Origin: Phallusia mammillata
Taxonomy: Eukaryota > Chordata > Ascidiacea > Phlebobranchia > Ascidiidae
DNA: 64,000 bases
Reading direction: 5' to 3'
Assembly (NCBI GenBank): GCA_003260075.1
Contig: QLIY01000317.1
Location: 95,330-159,329 of the forward strand
A program made the position numbers and the translations under genes. Of this stretch, positions 33,841 to 46,261 are shown piece by piece. The notes under the pieces were generated by a model that had not been told where the DNA came from, made no database searches, and worked only from the letters and a program-made list of their open reading frames with translations. Position 1 is the first letter of the stretch. Every line of letters begins with the position of its first letter.

Positions 33841-34775
33841 TCTTACGGTGAAAGTTGTAAGACTCGCAGAAAAAGTGTTTGCAGTTTTGCCAAATGGTGT
33901 CAACAAAAAATATGTCAAGAAATGCCTGAAACAACAACAAGATGGCTAATTCATTCCGAAACATAGTTGGTGCTGTAAAAGATCTCGCAAGTTTTAGAAA
34001 AAAACATTAAAAAAAACATGGTGCTACAAACAACCATACCTCATGCTTACTAACACAAACTAATATCAGGGCGCTGAGTCTCAAACACGTTATAAGCAAC
34101 AACGACATGTAAAAAAAACGCCTTCCTTAACCCACTTTTATGTTGAGTATCGGTCATCCTTCATACAAAAGGTCTTATTTGGCCTCTTATTAAACAGATT
34201 TTGGCCTTTTTTTATTCTTGTTTTTATTTTATTATTTTGGTCTGGTTGCTAGAACAACAACTGTTTTTTGATGTTGCCCTACCTGGCAGCACACTCTACA
34301 TACCACTATTGTAAGTAATACTCATCATTGTTTTCTGCTTTTCATTATTGCGTTGTTTGTTTCTGACTTTAGTTTGAACACTAAGCAGCGTGGCATTTCG
34401 GCTCGTTGCCTTGATGATTTACGTCACCGGCTTTTCCTGTTGCACTTTGAGCAATTAACCTTTAATAATCGGATAACTGGTGAATTGTTCGCCAAGCGTG
34501 CGAACTTTCTGACTTTTGCGTCGCCAATTAAAGTATTTATTTATTTTGGTGTTTTTGTTTGTATTTGCGAAAACAGTAAGTCTAGCGCGAAGTCTATATA
34601 TAGGTTTTGTTTTAACCTCGAAATTAAGAAAAAGAATACGCAAAACCATCTCAAGAACCATATGTTTATGTTCTAGGCGACCTAACTCATTTCCAAATAC
34701 GCTCAATATTTTTACCTTTCTCTAAAACCAGATAAACCAACGGTGACTTCGCAACTGACCAAAACATTTATAAAA
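33841..34775. promoter_or_regulatory. 5' flank of copy C shared with copy B
   Basis: Matches the flank of B up to about 34775, including the tagcgcgaagtctatatatagg TATA-like stretch near 34600. The homology ends where the LTR-like sequence begins. Confidence 0.4.
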
Positions 34776-34784
34776 CGATTTCTC

Positions 34785-34975
34785 TTTACAGTAAAACGGT
34801 TCGAATCTCTTTGTATTGAATGAAACAGCGACACAACAAGCCCACAGCTACAAGACACTTCGAATGACCGTAAAGGTGAAACTCACGCTTTTATATGGGC
34901 ATGCGGCAAGGTCGAGGCAATATACTAAATGCGTCACAAGGTGGCGCAATATACATTACATCTTCCCTTCACGAA
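34785..34975 (-). repeat. Putative LTR of the Gypsy element
   Basis: On the minus strand, downstream of the pol stop codon, a purine-rich tract (gaagggaaga) is followed by TGTAATGTATATTGCGCCAC, and further on by a TATA-like catataaaag. This is the layout of polypurine tract and 3' LTR. The LTR end is not certain, and the second LTR is not in the window. Confidence 0.5.
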
Positions 34976-35032
34976 AAAGAAGAAACAAAAGGAGAAAACT
35001 AACATCAGTATGAAAACGAAAAATACACAAGT

Positions 35033-36130
35033 CTACATTTCTTCAATTAGTCGTCTCGTCGGTTTACGTTTTCTTTTGGAACGACACGGAACATTAAAGT
35101 TGCGAACAATTTCACAATTATCAGAAACATGATGCGGCGATAAAGGTAACGTTTGCAACAGAGAAGACCTTTGAGATGAGGATTCAATGTTGCGGCGAAT
35201 ATGTATACGATTACGACGATAAAGTACATTGTCAGGAGTACGAACGATATAGGAGCGCGGTGACAAAACCTTGTCAATAACTCCGTCCTCTGTCCATGTG
35301 CGGCGAAGAAAATCAAACAGTTTTACAGGGGTACCAGGCTTTAAAACACTTAATGGTTTTGAACCTACATCAAAATAACGTTTTTGTACTGTTTTTTCGG
35401 CATAAAAAGGGCGTTTGGGCAAATTATGACACCTAAGCTTTTCTTCACAAATAGNNNNNNNNNNNNNNNNNNNNNNNNNNNNNNNNNNNNNNNNNNNNNN
35501 NNNNNNNNNNNNNNNNNNNNNNNNNNNNNNNNNNNNNNNNNNNNNNNNNNNNNNNNNNNNNNNNNNNNNNNNNNNNNNNNNNNNNNNNNNNNNNNNNNNN
35601 NNNNNNNNNNNNNNNNNNNNNNNNNNNNNNNNNNNNNNNNNNNNNNNNNNNNNNNNNNNNNNNNNNNNNNNNNNNATGTGTTGACCATATATGAACTGAT
35701 GAAACCGCCCACACGCAAATGTTACCGCAAGGAGTTCCTTTTCAATTTGTGCGTAGCGCGTTTCAGCATCAATCATTGCTCTAGAGGCGTAGGACACAGG
35801 ATACCACTCTTTGTCATGCATCTGAAGCAATACCGCACCAAGAGCTTCTTTTGAGGCGTCTGCGGATACCTTTATTGGAAGTACAGGATTAAAATGTTTA
35901 AGAATGGGTTGGCTAGAAATTACCCTCTTTAATTCCATCCACGCTTTTTCTTCGTTTCTGGTCCAGTTCCATTCACTATCTTTATGCACCAGTGAGCGAA
36001 GTTGTGCAGTTTTTTCTGACACATCGGGAATATACCGTGCAAGATAGTTCACCATGCCCAGAAAGCGTTGAACATCACGCTTTTTTTCAGTAACGAGAGT
36101 GTATTTCGATTTTAAACGTAAAGTGACATA
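35033..36130 (-). mobile_element. Ty3/Gypsy retrotransposon fragment (pol), with a gap
   Basis: From 36130 downward the minus strand encodes the end of reverse transcriptase and the RNase H-like region typical of Gypsy elements: DVQRFLGMVNYLARYIPD, then VSADASKEALGAVLLQ and SYASRAM..ETRYAQIEKEL. After the N gap (35455-35675) it resumes with the integrase C-terminus (VKLFDFLRRTW..DGVIDKV, RSYIVRTPDN, YRRNRIHIR) and stops at 35033. The integrase core and most of the RT are missing; the gap may hide more than its 221 bases. The element's broken RT end abuts intron 7 of SLC5 fragment G, so the insertion or a deletion removed exons 1-7 of G. Confidence 0.85.
35455..35675. other. Assembly gap (221 N) in the Gypsy element
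   Basis: All bases are N; reading frames that cross it are not real. Confidence 0.99.
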
Positions 36131-36172
36131 ACAAAACCGGTTTATCGACCAAATATTTTGTCTCCTTTGTAG

Positions 36173-38995
36173 AGCTGTTGGAGTCTCTGTTGTGTTGTCA
36201 TCTGTGATGTCTTTCATTGCCTCATTAAGTGGATGTGTGATGTACGCTTACTTCGAAGGCTGCGATCCGCTAAAGACTGGAGAAATCAGCAAGTCTGACC
36301 AGCTTATACCGTACCTGGCCGTCAGAATCTTTCACAACCTGCCTGGGTTCGCCGGCCTTTTCGTGTCAGCCGCTTTCAGTGGGACACTAAGGTACGACCT
36401 GGTGCGTTACAAAACACACACTCTGAACAATTTGGTCTTCTCTATACAAGTCCGGATAAAGAGTTCAAAAACGCAAAACCCATTCACTACTTTGACAAAA
36501 TAAAAAACTGTTTCATCTGTAGACTTTTGTGCTTGACATGGCAAAACGAAGCTTATAGATAATTAATTAACATCTAAGTTATCAACAACCACTATATTTC
36601 CAACAAACATGATTATATTGAGGAAGCGGTACTTCCATTTTGCGACGTAACTTTGGTTAATGTCAAAGATACATTTAAAGAGTAATGTGACTTTACTATC
36701 TTCAACAGCACTGTGTCGTCCGGCATCAATGCGTGCGGATCTCTTGTAATCGAAGACTATATTTTGCCCTGCTTTCCGAAAATGAAAGAAACCACAAAGT
36801 TGATGCTGAGTAAAGTAATAGGTAAGCATTGCTGTAGTAGTCCATTTATACGCTCGCACAGCTGATTAAACACAAATTCTTGACTTATAGTTTTGATTTT
36901 TGGACTACTTGTGATGTCGTTTGCGCTAGGGTTGGCAAGCCGGTCAATTGACCGGTCAAATACAGTCAATTGACAGCACTTTATTTAACCGGTCAAATAC
37001 TATTTTTAATTTTAAAAATCAAATGTGGTAAATTTTCTTGGACTTGCTTTTTGGTTGTTGGAAAGGGTAAATTATTTCTAATAACCCTCAGGTAGAACAG
37101 TTTAAGGCATACTTTTGTAATAAGTGCTTTTTAAGCTAATGTAAATGTGTTTTGTTCATTTGAAATAAAGTCCATAACAATTAGGAGATACTATTCATTT
37201 GAGTTAATTCATTGGTATTTACTTATTCATTTTGCAAATGTTGCACATTTTTACTGACAGATAAAAAATCTAAGTAATTTAAAGCATCTGTGTAAACTTG
37301 TAGGTCTACAGTCCATTTTTCTATAGTTGATCCAAAAAATTTTTGTAGCTATATATTTAGCTTATAATGGCCCAGAATAGATTTTTGTGGATGAGTTACA
37401 GGTCAGTACTTATTGGGATAAAGTACGTACATATCAAGCTTTTGTATATTCCTTTTTTGTCATGAATGGAGATCTGACAACAGCGTAACAGCATAAATTA
37501 CGATGTTAAGCAGGATAAGCGAGTTTTGCAGTTAAATCTCAGTCAAAATTAGACTTTAATATGATGTATATAGAATATAATGAGAATCCAGTTCACAAAT
37601 GTGATTACTGAATGAAAATTACAGGCACTCAGGTGGGGACATTGATGAAATGAAGCATGCAATGCGGTTGAAAAAGTCTGTAATATAATATAAACTGAAC
37701 ATTTCCCATTTCACAAACAAATTTACATGAGTTGAAACCTTCATTTCCATTACTTATGGTTTAGCAGACGATTTAACTATCAACTTTTAACTAAAAATGC
37801 AATTTAATAGTGTGTATAGTATTTGACCGATATTTGACCAATTTGACAAGTATTTGACCGGTCAATTGACAAGATTTTATTTGACCGGTCAAATGCCCAA
37901 CCCTAGTTTGCGCTTTTGATCGAACATATTAATTCAACGGTGATCCAACTAAGCTACATGGTATTTGGGGTTGTGACAGGATCTTTATTAGGAGTCTTCA
38001 CTCTAGCCATATTCTTCCCATGGTGTACAGCAAAGGTGCGTGCGTCTGGTGCATGAGAAAACAAGCTTTAATTGCTTTCATGGGTACGTTTTTTTACGAC
38101 GTTTGACTCCGTTTAAACTTGTCAAACAAACATTGCGATTATTACAGGGAGCTGTCATTGGACAAGCAGTCAGCACACTGTTGATTGGCGCTATGGGAGT
38201 TGTAGCACTGGTCAAAGGAAGATCCCCGGAAAAATACGACTTCCTCCCCACCACAGTTGATATGTGTAGGATGAACGAGAGTACAATAAATATTTCAGTT
38301 GAACTTTCGTACGTTGAAACTTCGACGACTAACCTATTTTTTGATTCCACTACCGATCCGACGACAAGCATGGCACATTCAGCTGGAAGGTTGGTTAGAT
38401 AAGTGCAATATTAGGAAACTTGGATTTCATAGTAAGTTGTCAATTTGTTCGCTGTACCAAAGTTCCAGCCTCAAATCAAGGATAGAAATTTGGACCGACT
38501 TTTTGGTCGTTTAATCTTTGTGGTCACAACTGTGATATAGTTAAGCATTTTACATACTAATCCCTTTTCAGATACACATACGCCAATGGTTTGTTTGCTT
38601 TGTCTCATCTCTACTATTCCTTGGTTTCGATCATCATCACAGTCTTAGTTGGAATGACAGCATCTCTAATTCTGGGTTAGTAAGTCCATCGCTGAAGCTA
38701 ATCATAACCATAAACCAAAGTGGCGTTTGTTAGTTATACCGGTCTGTAAGACAGTCGCGTTTCTTAGCCAACCACTTATTTCAGGGGCCAACGATCCTTC
38801 GAAGTCCGACCCCAAACTATTCTTGCCCTTTGTCGACAACGAATTACTGCAAAAATTCGGGAGTTTTTTCGATTCGGAGTTCCACCACTAAAGGAAGAGA
38901 TCGAGTCGAAGGTTATAGAAGAAATCCACGAGCTCTTTACCACGGATGATGAAAAGTTACAAGTTGTTTCTAGTGGCGAGACAAGTGTTAATTAA
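36173..38995 (+). pseudogene. SLC5A8/12-like fragment G (beta), exons 8-13, exon 10 split by a hAT element
   Basis: Exons matching copy D: 8 (36173-36391), 9 (36709-36821), 10 (36891-36926 plus 37914-38035), 11 (38148-38389), 12 (38572-38675), 13 (38785-38995). Exon 8 reads CVMYAYFEGCDPLKTGEISK, as in D. Exon 10 is interrupted after the codons for MSFA by a 979-bp element; taking out the element and one target copy gives 158 bases, exactly the D length. Exon 13 lacks four bases relative to D between the codons for PFVDN and the RFGVPP segment, shifting the frame to an early stop (HH*). Exons 1-7 are absent, the Gypsy fragment taking their place. Three independent lesions make it a clear pseudogene, though splice sites are intact. 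Confidence 0.93.
36927..37905. mobile_element. hAT-type MITE, 979 bp, inserted in coding exon 10 of copy G
   Basis: Inverted ends tagggttggca .. tgcccaacccta; exact 8-bp duplications gtttgcgc at 36919-36926 and 37906-37913. The palindrome ttgaccggtcaa is present near both ends. No transposase frame. Copy D supplies the empty site (gtttgcac in exon 10). Confidence 0.97.
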
Positions 38996-39169
38996 TACTC
39001 TTTGAAATAGGCTTTAAATACCAAAACGTCTTTGCCTGAGTTTTTCTGGGTCATTCTTGCTTTAAGACCGATAGAAACTGTTACACGAACTGCTTTCGCT
39101 TTATATCCGACAGTGTAGGCTAGTAGGCTACTACTTATACGCATCGGCATTTCAAAAAACACTATGGCA

Positions 39170-39446
39170 CGATCCCGCAAAAACAAACCGAGCTTTGAAG
39201 AAACGCACCTGTTGTTAACAAACTGCAAAAATATATCTGTGCTATGCTGACGTCTTGTCGCGTTTATCTCACTAACCGAAATTTTTTTTTGCAGAGGTGT
39301 TAATTTACACACGCAGGCTAATAGAGGCTCATTTAGTAAAGCAACTACACATACATATTTTATGATAGTTGTAAAGACACAATATTTGTTTCCATTTTGA
39401 TCCAACATATAAACGCTGTTGCCACGGCGTGAGCCAGTGCAGTTCC
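39170..39446 (-). pseudogene. SLC5A8/12-like remnant H (alpha), pieces of exons 11 and 13
   Basis: Minus-strand pieces recall alpha copies. At 39446-39391, after a good acceptor, the frame reads GTALAHAVATAFICWIK, like GAAVAQVVATVFTCWIS at the start of exon 11. At about 39245-39175 it reads STDIFLQFVNNRCVSSKLG, like NPDLFLPFVDNKRLSPKI of exon 13. Exon 12 and most of exon 11 are gone. A long open frame across it is accidental. H lies head-to-head with D, as B with E and C with G. Confidence 0.7.
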
Positions 39447-39613
39447 CTGAAATCCTCAAATGTAATGGTTTGTTCGAAATGGTTGTTTGCTTAGCCTCGA
39501 CAAAACTAGAAAGGTGGCTCAGCACATCTTGCCATTGCACATACACTATAACCCGTTTTAAAGGTTAATATATTCCCCACACTTATTTTCTAATGGGCCC
39601 CATATTAGCCGCC

Positions 39614-39875
39614 TTTACAACGTTAGTTGTTTCTGCAAAACTTATGGGTCCTAAAGTTCAAATTTAGTTCAAAATAATGGATAACAAGAGCTAACCATAT
39701 ACACGTTTGGTGTTGTAAGGTAAAACACAGTTATTAGTACCCCCCCCCCCTTTACAACGTTAGTTGTTTCTGCAAAACTTATGGGTCCTAAAGTTCATAT
39801 TTAGTTCAAAATAATGGATAACAAGAGCTAACCATATAAACGTTTGGTGTTGTAAGGTAAAACACAGTTATTAGT
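39614..39875. repeat. 125-bp direct repeat joined by a C tract
   Basis: 39614-39738 and 39751-39875 are nearly identical (tttacaacgttagttgtttc .. cacagttattagt). Between them lie an A and about 11 C. The same layout (repeat, G/C tract, repeat) occurs at 14148, 52607 and 53896. Confidence 0.95.
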
Positions 39876-39974
39876 GGCCTACTGGGCTTAAATAATCAGT
39901 TATTAAAAGTACAAACTATACAAATCTGATTCAATTCAGACATTGGTTAAAGTTCGTCCTGTTTAAAGTTTTGT

Positions 39975-40679
39975 TGTAAGGTACCTGAAGGTATATAGGC
40001 CCGGAAGGTAATAAGGCCCACTGCTAATATTTTTTTATGTGCCAGAAAAAATGCTTCCGTTTTGATGTAATTTTAAAATATATATGTACTTAAAATGATT
40101 TACAAAGTTTTGGACCTGCAAGTTATATGTAATTGTTATCATGACCAATCCAAATTAAGAAGTGTTTATTTTCAACTTTTTATTATTTTTTGTTAAAATT
40201 GGCAACAAAAATGAAAAGGTTGTCGAAATGGAAACTTACTAAGATATATTAGTAATGGAGTCATTTTTAGGCCATTTTCTCAAGTGTCTTTTATACTAAA
40301 GGCGACTGATATGCACAAAATTTGCTTTTTTGCTTTCTTAGGGAGATAAAAAGTCCGAATAAGATGTTTGTGGAAGTAACTTTTCATTTAGTATTTTTGG
40401 TTATCAAATGCAAGGGGTCGTTTATTCTTTTTTTTAGTACCTTCAGATTAACAGTTATATGTCTTAGTTAACAGTATATGTGTAATATGAGTTAATAATG
40501 TTGCATGTTTGAACTGTTCTCCTACAAAAACAAAACTTGCAAACGTCTTCAAAATCTAATGGATGTTTAATATCAACCTCTGCAACAATCATGCCGAATT
40601 TGGCCTGGAACGGTTAAATGGTTTTTCAGTTATACGCAATAGTTTTTTAATGGGCCTTGTTAGCTGCAGGTACCTTACA
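39975..40679. mobile_element. Possible TIR element, about 705 bp
   Basis: The ends share an inverted 13-mer (tgtaaggtacctg .. caggtacctta+ca), followed on both sides by segments ending in ggccc. No target duplication was found and no frame inside is recognised. It could be a degenerate DNA transposon. The rest of 39876-41480 holds no gene I can support. Confidence 0.45.
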
Positions 40680-41481
40680 GGAAAGAAGGGGGTAAACAAT
40701 GGCAAAATAGAGTAAAACACAACAATCGACACTTATTAATAGCAAATTCTACAAGCCGTCCTAATTTAATTTAAGCATTGTTAAAAAAATCACCTATTTT
40801 AAATGGCCAGAGAGGTAAGTCGTGGGGCTTCAGGGTTAAGCACAACAATTGACGACCTAAATTTGAATGTTCAATAAACTGTCGTAATTTTATTCAATTA
40901 AAACGTTATTTAGAAATATTTCTCTCATTTTAGGGGGCTGGTGGGGTAAATGTTGCAGCTATAGGGTGAAACACAACAATCAACATCTATAAATGGCATA
41001 TTCTACAAGCTATCCAAATTTCCGCCTATTCCGACACCGTTTGAAAACTCATCCAGTTAAGGCGGCTCTCGAGATAACCAATGGGGTTCTACGCCCAAAC
41101 TAATAAAATATGAAACTACAATGACCCAATCAACAGCCCTGTAAAAATGTTGTCCTTATCGGCAAATATTTAAAATTGTGACTACTAGAGGTGTTTTAAG
41201 CAACAATCGTCAATGATTCTACGTCATGGCCCAGTGCAAAAACACCCACCAAACAATTCACAATCTCAAGCAACATATGTCTGGTTGCCAGGGGCAGCAA
41301 CAGGCCGACACCCGTCTAAAGTCATTCAATCAGTCAGAGGGACCCCGAATTGCCACCAAGTGATACAAGCGTCACAAATCCAAGCAAGTTTTTGCTTTTA
41401 TGACAGATCGCCCAAACGGTATCGAGATAAGGTGATTCGAGGAAGCAGGAAAAAAACATCCGCTTGGCTTTCAAAAGGGTG

Positions 41482-41815
41482 CACAAAAGCAATTGAAAAG
41501 ATTTTTGTTTCAGTTCCTATGGGCGCAACTCGGCCGTGTGTTTTTCATCGCTTAAGACCCGATAAAACGAAAATTTGGATCAGGAAAACGCTTTCTAATG
41601 GTAACGGTTTGCTTGGACCAAGCAAACATCGTAAAAACTGGACGTTTGCTACTTGTTTACTGACCTCGTTGCAAAAGGCGCTCCGCTAATCATTCCGCTA
41701 AACTTGCATCGCGAACAGTAGCTGGCTAATGAGACAGTGTTTTTTGCTCTTGCTAACTTTGTGTTTGAAGTGAGATTATTTGCATTTTTTCTGCAAAATT
41801 AAATCAAAAAAGAGT
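41482..41815 (+). promoter_or_regulatory. 5' flank of copy D conserved with fragment F
   Basis: Homologous to 26848-27159 right up to the ATG. The shared part is the best candidate for the beta promoter and 5' UTR. The frame at 41213-41689 runs through this flank and is not conserved in F, so I do not call it a gene. Confidence 0.5.
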
Positions 41816-42307
41816 ATGGACGACGTGGCTTTGACCCCTAAGAGTTTTGGGACAGTTGATTTGGTTGTTTTTGTTGGTAAGTAGACAACATGTTTCTAAC
41901 ATTTGTTATAAAATCTTTTCGCTCGTTTCTGAAACAGCGTATTAAACGAACCTTTATTTGTTATTTAAAAGGAATCTTATGCGTTTCCCTGCTTGTTGGG
42001 GTGTACTACGCTTTCAAAGATCGAAGCAAACAAACAACTGATAATTACTACTTCGGAGAAAGATCTATGTCACCGGTAAAACCAATCAGTCTCTTTAACA
42101 TAGGCCTACCATATTTCCACCCCCACAAAGGAGGACACATTGTTAAATAGGATATGAAAAGATAATTTAAGGGGCCCCAAAAAACAAAAGCTTTAGAGAT
42201 TAGATGGTATTGAATTATAGCTTGGATAAAGTTTAAAGCTTGTAGGCTAGTCTCAAAAAATGTAAAATCCACCTGTATTTAAAAAAATCAGCTGAAGATG
42301 TATAGTT

Positions 42308-42370
<63 letters not shown>

Positions 42371-45300
42371 ATTCTTTAAAAAGGAGGACATTTGGGCACT
42401 TTTTCTTGTCCTCGGAAGGAGAACATGTCCTCCAAAAAGAGGACGTATGGTAGGCCTACTTTAACATATGACTTCAATGTAAACATTTTGTGCACTTTAT
42501 CGAAGATACCAGTTGGATTATCCATATCGGTTACATATATTTCGGCATTGACGGTAATCGGTTTTCCTACTGAAGCATATGGTTATGGCACCGTGCTTCT
42601 GTGGTACAGCGTAACGGCAATGATCGCAAACGCCGTAGTCTGCGTTTACTACATCCCGATTATCCGAAGACTCAAAGTCGCCTCCATTTATCAGGTAATT
42701 TCACACTGTGCGTGCAAAATAATATTTTAACCCAGTTCCGTACTCGGTAATTTCAGAAAATTACCATAAGCTACGTAGTTTTTTTTTGCAAAAGCCGTCC
42801 AACTTTGTAGCCTACTTGTGCTTCACCTGTCTGTCAACTTGAACTAACTTTTGGACGTTAGATGTGGCGCGTTTGTATAATTAACAAAATAAAACAAACG
42901 CTATAGCATTGTATAGTACCTAGAGATGAGATTCAATCAACGGATTCGAGTTCTTGAGTCAATCATTAGCAACCTTTCAGGGGTAAGTACGTCTGTTTCA
43001 TTTATTCCTTCTGTATTTGTTAAACTCTACAAAGAAAACACTGTTGTTACCTAGGTTTTTTATATGGGCATCACAATTTACCTCCCATCTCTGGCCCTCA
43101 GCGCTGTTATACCGCTTGGACTCAAACTCAACATCATTCTGACATCCACAATTTGCGTTCTTTACACTACTCTGGTAAAATTTTTGTCTTGCATGATAGT
43201 TTCTAAATAAGAGAAATAGATTTCCACAAGGCTACTTAGTAAAAAATTAACACCTACTATCCTAGTTATAACGTTAGTTAGGATTTTTTTTAGAAAAAGT
43301 TTGCTGGTATGTGGTTCCCTTTTTATGTCGTCTTTGTAACAAAGATAAAACAATTGTACGTCCCAGGGTGGAATGAAGGCCGTTGTATGGACGGACACAC
43401 TTCAGACATTTGTTATGTGTGGTGGAATGTTTGCCACTTTAATCAAAGCAATTGTTGACGTCGGAGGCTTGGGTGAGGTCTGGGAAGCACTGGAACGCGG
43501 AGAAAGACTGACAGCATTCAAGTAAGCCAATGCACTGTATTGTGCAATAATAGACTCATAAGCTTTTCGAGTAAAAAATTAACACTGTATTATTGCATTG
43601 TAGCTTCAATCCCGATCCAACATACCCCTACACTTTTTGGACGCTACTAATCGGACAAAGTGTTGCCTTTTGCGGAATCGGTACAAGCCAAGCGTTGTGT
43701 CAACGATTCCTTGCCTGTAGGACCCTTCGCGAAACTCGTATGTAAGTAAGCTACCCATCATGGATAATTGGGTTAAGTGAACTCTGTTTACACACACAAG
43801 AAATGTTTGCAAACAGGGACCGATTTACGAGCAGGACCCTGTTAAACTTTACGGCGGTGAATCAGCAAAAAAGTAGTTTTCAGATTTCAAACGCAGGCTA
43901 CTTTTTCAATTAATACTTCGTCTAAGACCGGTTTGCCGAAACAAAGACCTGTGTAAAGTCGTTAACATAGTAGCCTACCAGCAACCGTACATAAGATATG
44001 CACAAACATGGTACAAAATAAATTCCGTATAAGTTTTTTTGTAAATTTAGGTTTTGCCGAGTAAAATATGTAGGCTAGGCTAAGCTACAAAACAAAATTA
44101 TATTTCAATGAGAAGTTAATGATACGGAAAATCTTTGATGATATATTCTGTTACATAATTCGTATTGGTTGACTCTGTTTGTGGCGTACACCGGGATTCA
44201 GCACATTACAAGTCTTGTTCCTTTGCAGAGCTGTTGGAATTTCGATTGTATTATCATCCGTCTTGTTTATTGTGGCCTCTTTAAGTGGATGCGTGATGTA
44301 CGCTTACTTCGAAGGCTGCGATCCGCTAAAGACTGGAGAAATCAGCAAGTCTGACCAGCTTATGCCCTACCTGGCCGTCAGCATCTTTCAAACCTTGCCT
44401 GGGTTCGCCGGCCTTTTTGTGTCAGCCGCTTTTAGTGGAACACTGAGGTATGATAGAAAGAATTTCGCCATTGGTACCAAACTTACAGTGACGGGATTTC
44501 TTGAAATTTTTGTTTGTAGTTTTCGCAAAGCTATGACCTAAAGTAGTTTTCAGGACTTGCTATATTTGTAACTTATTAAATTAGACTTAAACCTCAATAT
44601 CATTGAGGCATATGTCCTTACCGTATCAATGCGATTTTAAATGTTCATGCCACAAACAAAAGCCTAAAGACCAATGTGACTTGATATCTCCAATAGCACC
44701 GTGTCTTCCGGCATCAATGCGTGTGGCGCCCTGGTAATCGAAGACTATATTTTGCCCTGCTTTCCAAATATCAAAGAAACCACGAAGTTGACCCTGAGCA
44801 AAGTAATCGGTAAGCATTTCTGGGATTGTCTTTTTCTTTGTACACCAGTTTAGAAAACATAAAAAAGTACCTTTTAGTTTTGATTGTTGGACTAATTGTG
44901 ACGTCGTTTGCACTTTTGATCGAACATATTGATTCAACGGTAATCCAACTTAGTTTCACAATACTTGGGACGATGTCAGGTCCTATGCTAGGAATCTTCA
45001 CTCTCGCCATATTCTTTCCATGGTGTACAACAAAGGTACAATTTATTTAGATAAAAAGCATCGCTTCATCTATAGTTGAATCATTGTAGCTGAAACAAAT
45101 CCAACTTCTATCACAGGGAGCTTTCATCGGACAAATAACCAGTACACTGTTTATTGGCACGATGGGAATTGTATCTCTGGTCAAAGGTAGATCCCCTGAA
45201 AAATACGGCTTTCTCCCCACCTCAGTTGATATGTGCAAGATGGACGGGAGTGCAAACATTTCAACCAATATTCCGATCATAGAAACTTCCACGGCAAACC

Positions 45301-45892
45301 ATTTTTTCAACTACACAACCGATATGGCAACAAATCCCGCATTAGTGGATGAGAGGTAATCTAGAGGTAGACTACAATAGTGGGAATTTTAAAGTAAAAT
45401 TGAGCTAATATATTTTTATACCAAGTTTGAACTCTTAAGTTATTAGGAAAGATCGTACGTTTTTACCTGATAAATATAACATAACTCTCCTCTTTTTAGT
45501 TCTGCATATGTCACTGGATTGTTTGCTTTATCTCATCTCTACTATTCTGTGGTTTCAATTATCATCACAGTGTTGGTGGGAATGACAGCTTCTCTAATCC
45601 TGGGTTAGTAAGTTTCACGAAAAATGAAAATACCTTGTTTTTTATTAACTATCATATTCTTAACAAACCACACATTCCAGGGGCCAACGATCCAACTAAA
45701 TCCGACCCCAAACTGTTCCTGCCCTTTGTCGACAACAAACTACTTCCGGAAAAAGTACGAGTGTTCTTTCGATTCGGAGTTCCACCACTTAATGAGGAGA
45801 ACGAGTCGGCGAATTCGGAAGAAAAACACGAACTTTGTTCCACTGAAGATAGCAACTTGAAAATCGACGCTAAGAGCGAAAAAAGTGTATAG
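41816..45892 (+). CDS. SLC5A8-like: SLC5A8/12-like transporter copy D (beta), intact, 13 exons, 625 aa
   Basis: Na+/solute symporter of the SLC5 family, closest in remembered features to the monocarboxylate carriers SMCT1/2, so a plasma-membrane carrier for small monocarboxylates is likely. Exons: 41816-41876, 41972-42075, 42506-42694, 42917-42982, 43055-43174, 43367-43521, 43604-43741, 44229-44447, 44697-44809, 44878-45035, 45117-45355, 45500-45603, 45681-45892. Phases agree and the frame is open. Motifs: YYAFKDRSKQTTDNYYFG (exon 2), ISALTVIGFPTEAYGYG (exon 3), GGMKAVVWTDTLQTF (exon 6), QRFLACRTL (exon 7), YFEGCDP..DQLMPYLA and GFAGLFVSAAFSGTL (exon 8), SSGINACG (exon 9). The large loop in exon 11 has NXS/T sites. 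Human homologues are about 610 aa. AATAAA lies at 46001. This is the only unblemished copy in the array; exact substrate unknown. Confidence 0.93.
42101..42458. mobile_element. hAT-type MITE, 358 bp, in intron 2 of copy D, with a C59 tract
   Basis: Inverted ends taggcctaccata .. tatggtaggccta, flanked by exact 8-bp duplications ctttaaca at 42093-42100 and 42459-42466. Inside, 42310-42368 is pure C. Subterminal gaggac/gtcctc motifs are also inverted. Confidence 0.92.
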
Positions 45893-46261
45893 TGAATAGT
45901 TTCTGTCAATTTATCGGTGTCACCTTCTGATAACGCTTTTATTAGTCACGTATACCATGAACTCAAACCAAGAAAGCTCAGTTTACGGATTTAATGTTTC
46001 AATAAACAAAGTCCATTAATAGTGTGATGAATTTCCCACTTTTTAAAACATGATTTAAAGATTTTTGCTTGCACTTTGCATTAGGACTCTGCAAATCTAT
46101 TTTAGCACATAGCCATATGTACCATGTGTATCGATATCATAGTTTGTGATCGCTGACTATCAAACGAATAACATTCAAAAGCAAAATTCTAGACATTATT
46201 TGCTACTATGAGGTATATGTAAATTTTACTAAGAATTCAACTCGGGTTTCTTGGCTTTTTT

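Noticed and set aside
35384-35854. Frames translated through X residues
   Set aside because: They cross the N gap at 35455-35675; only the minus-strand pol frame is supported by content on both sides.
38992-39546. Minus-strand frame of 184 codons
   Set aside because: It only joins decayed pieces of SLC5 exons 11 and 13 through intron-like sequence; the openness is chance.
41213-41689. Plus-strand frame of 158 codons upstream of copy D
   Set aside because: It runs through the 5' flank conserved with F, where the frame is not kept, and has no known motif.
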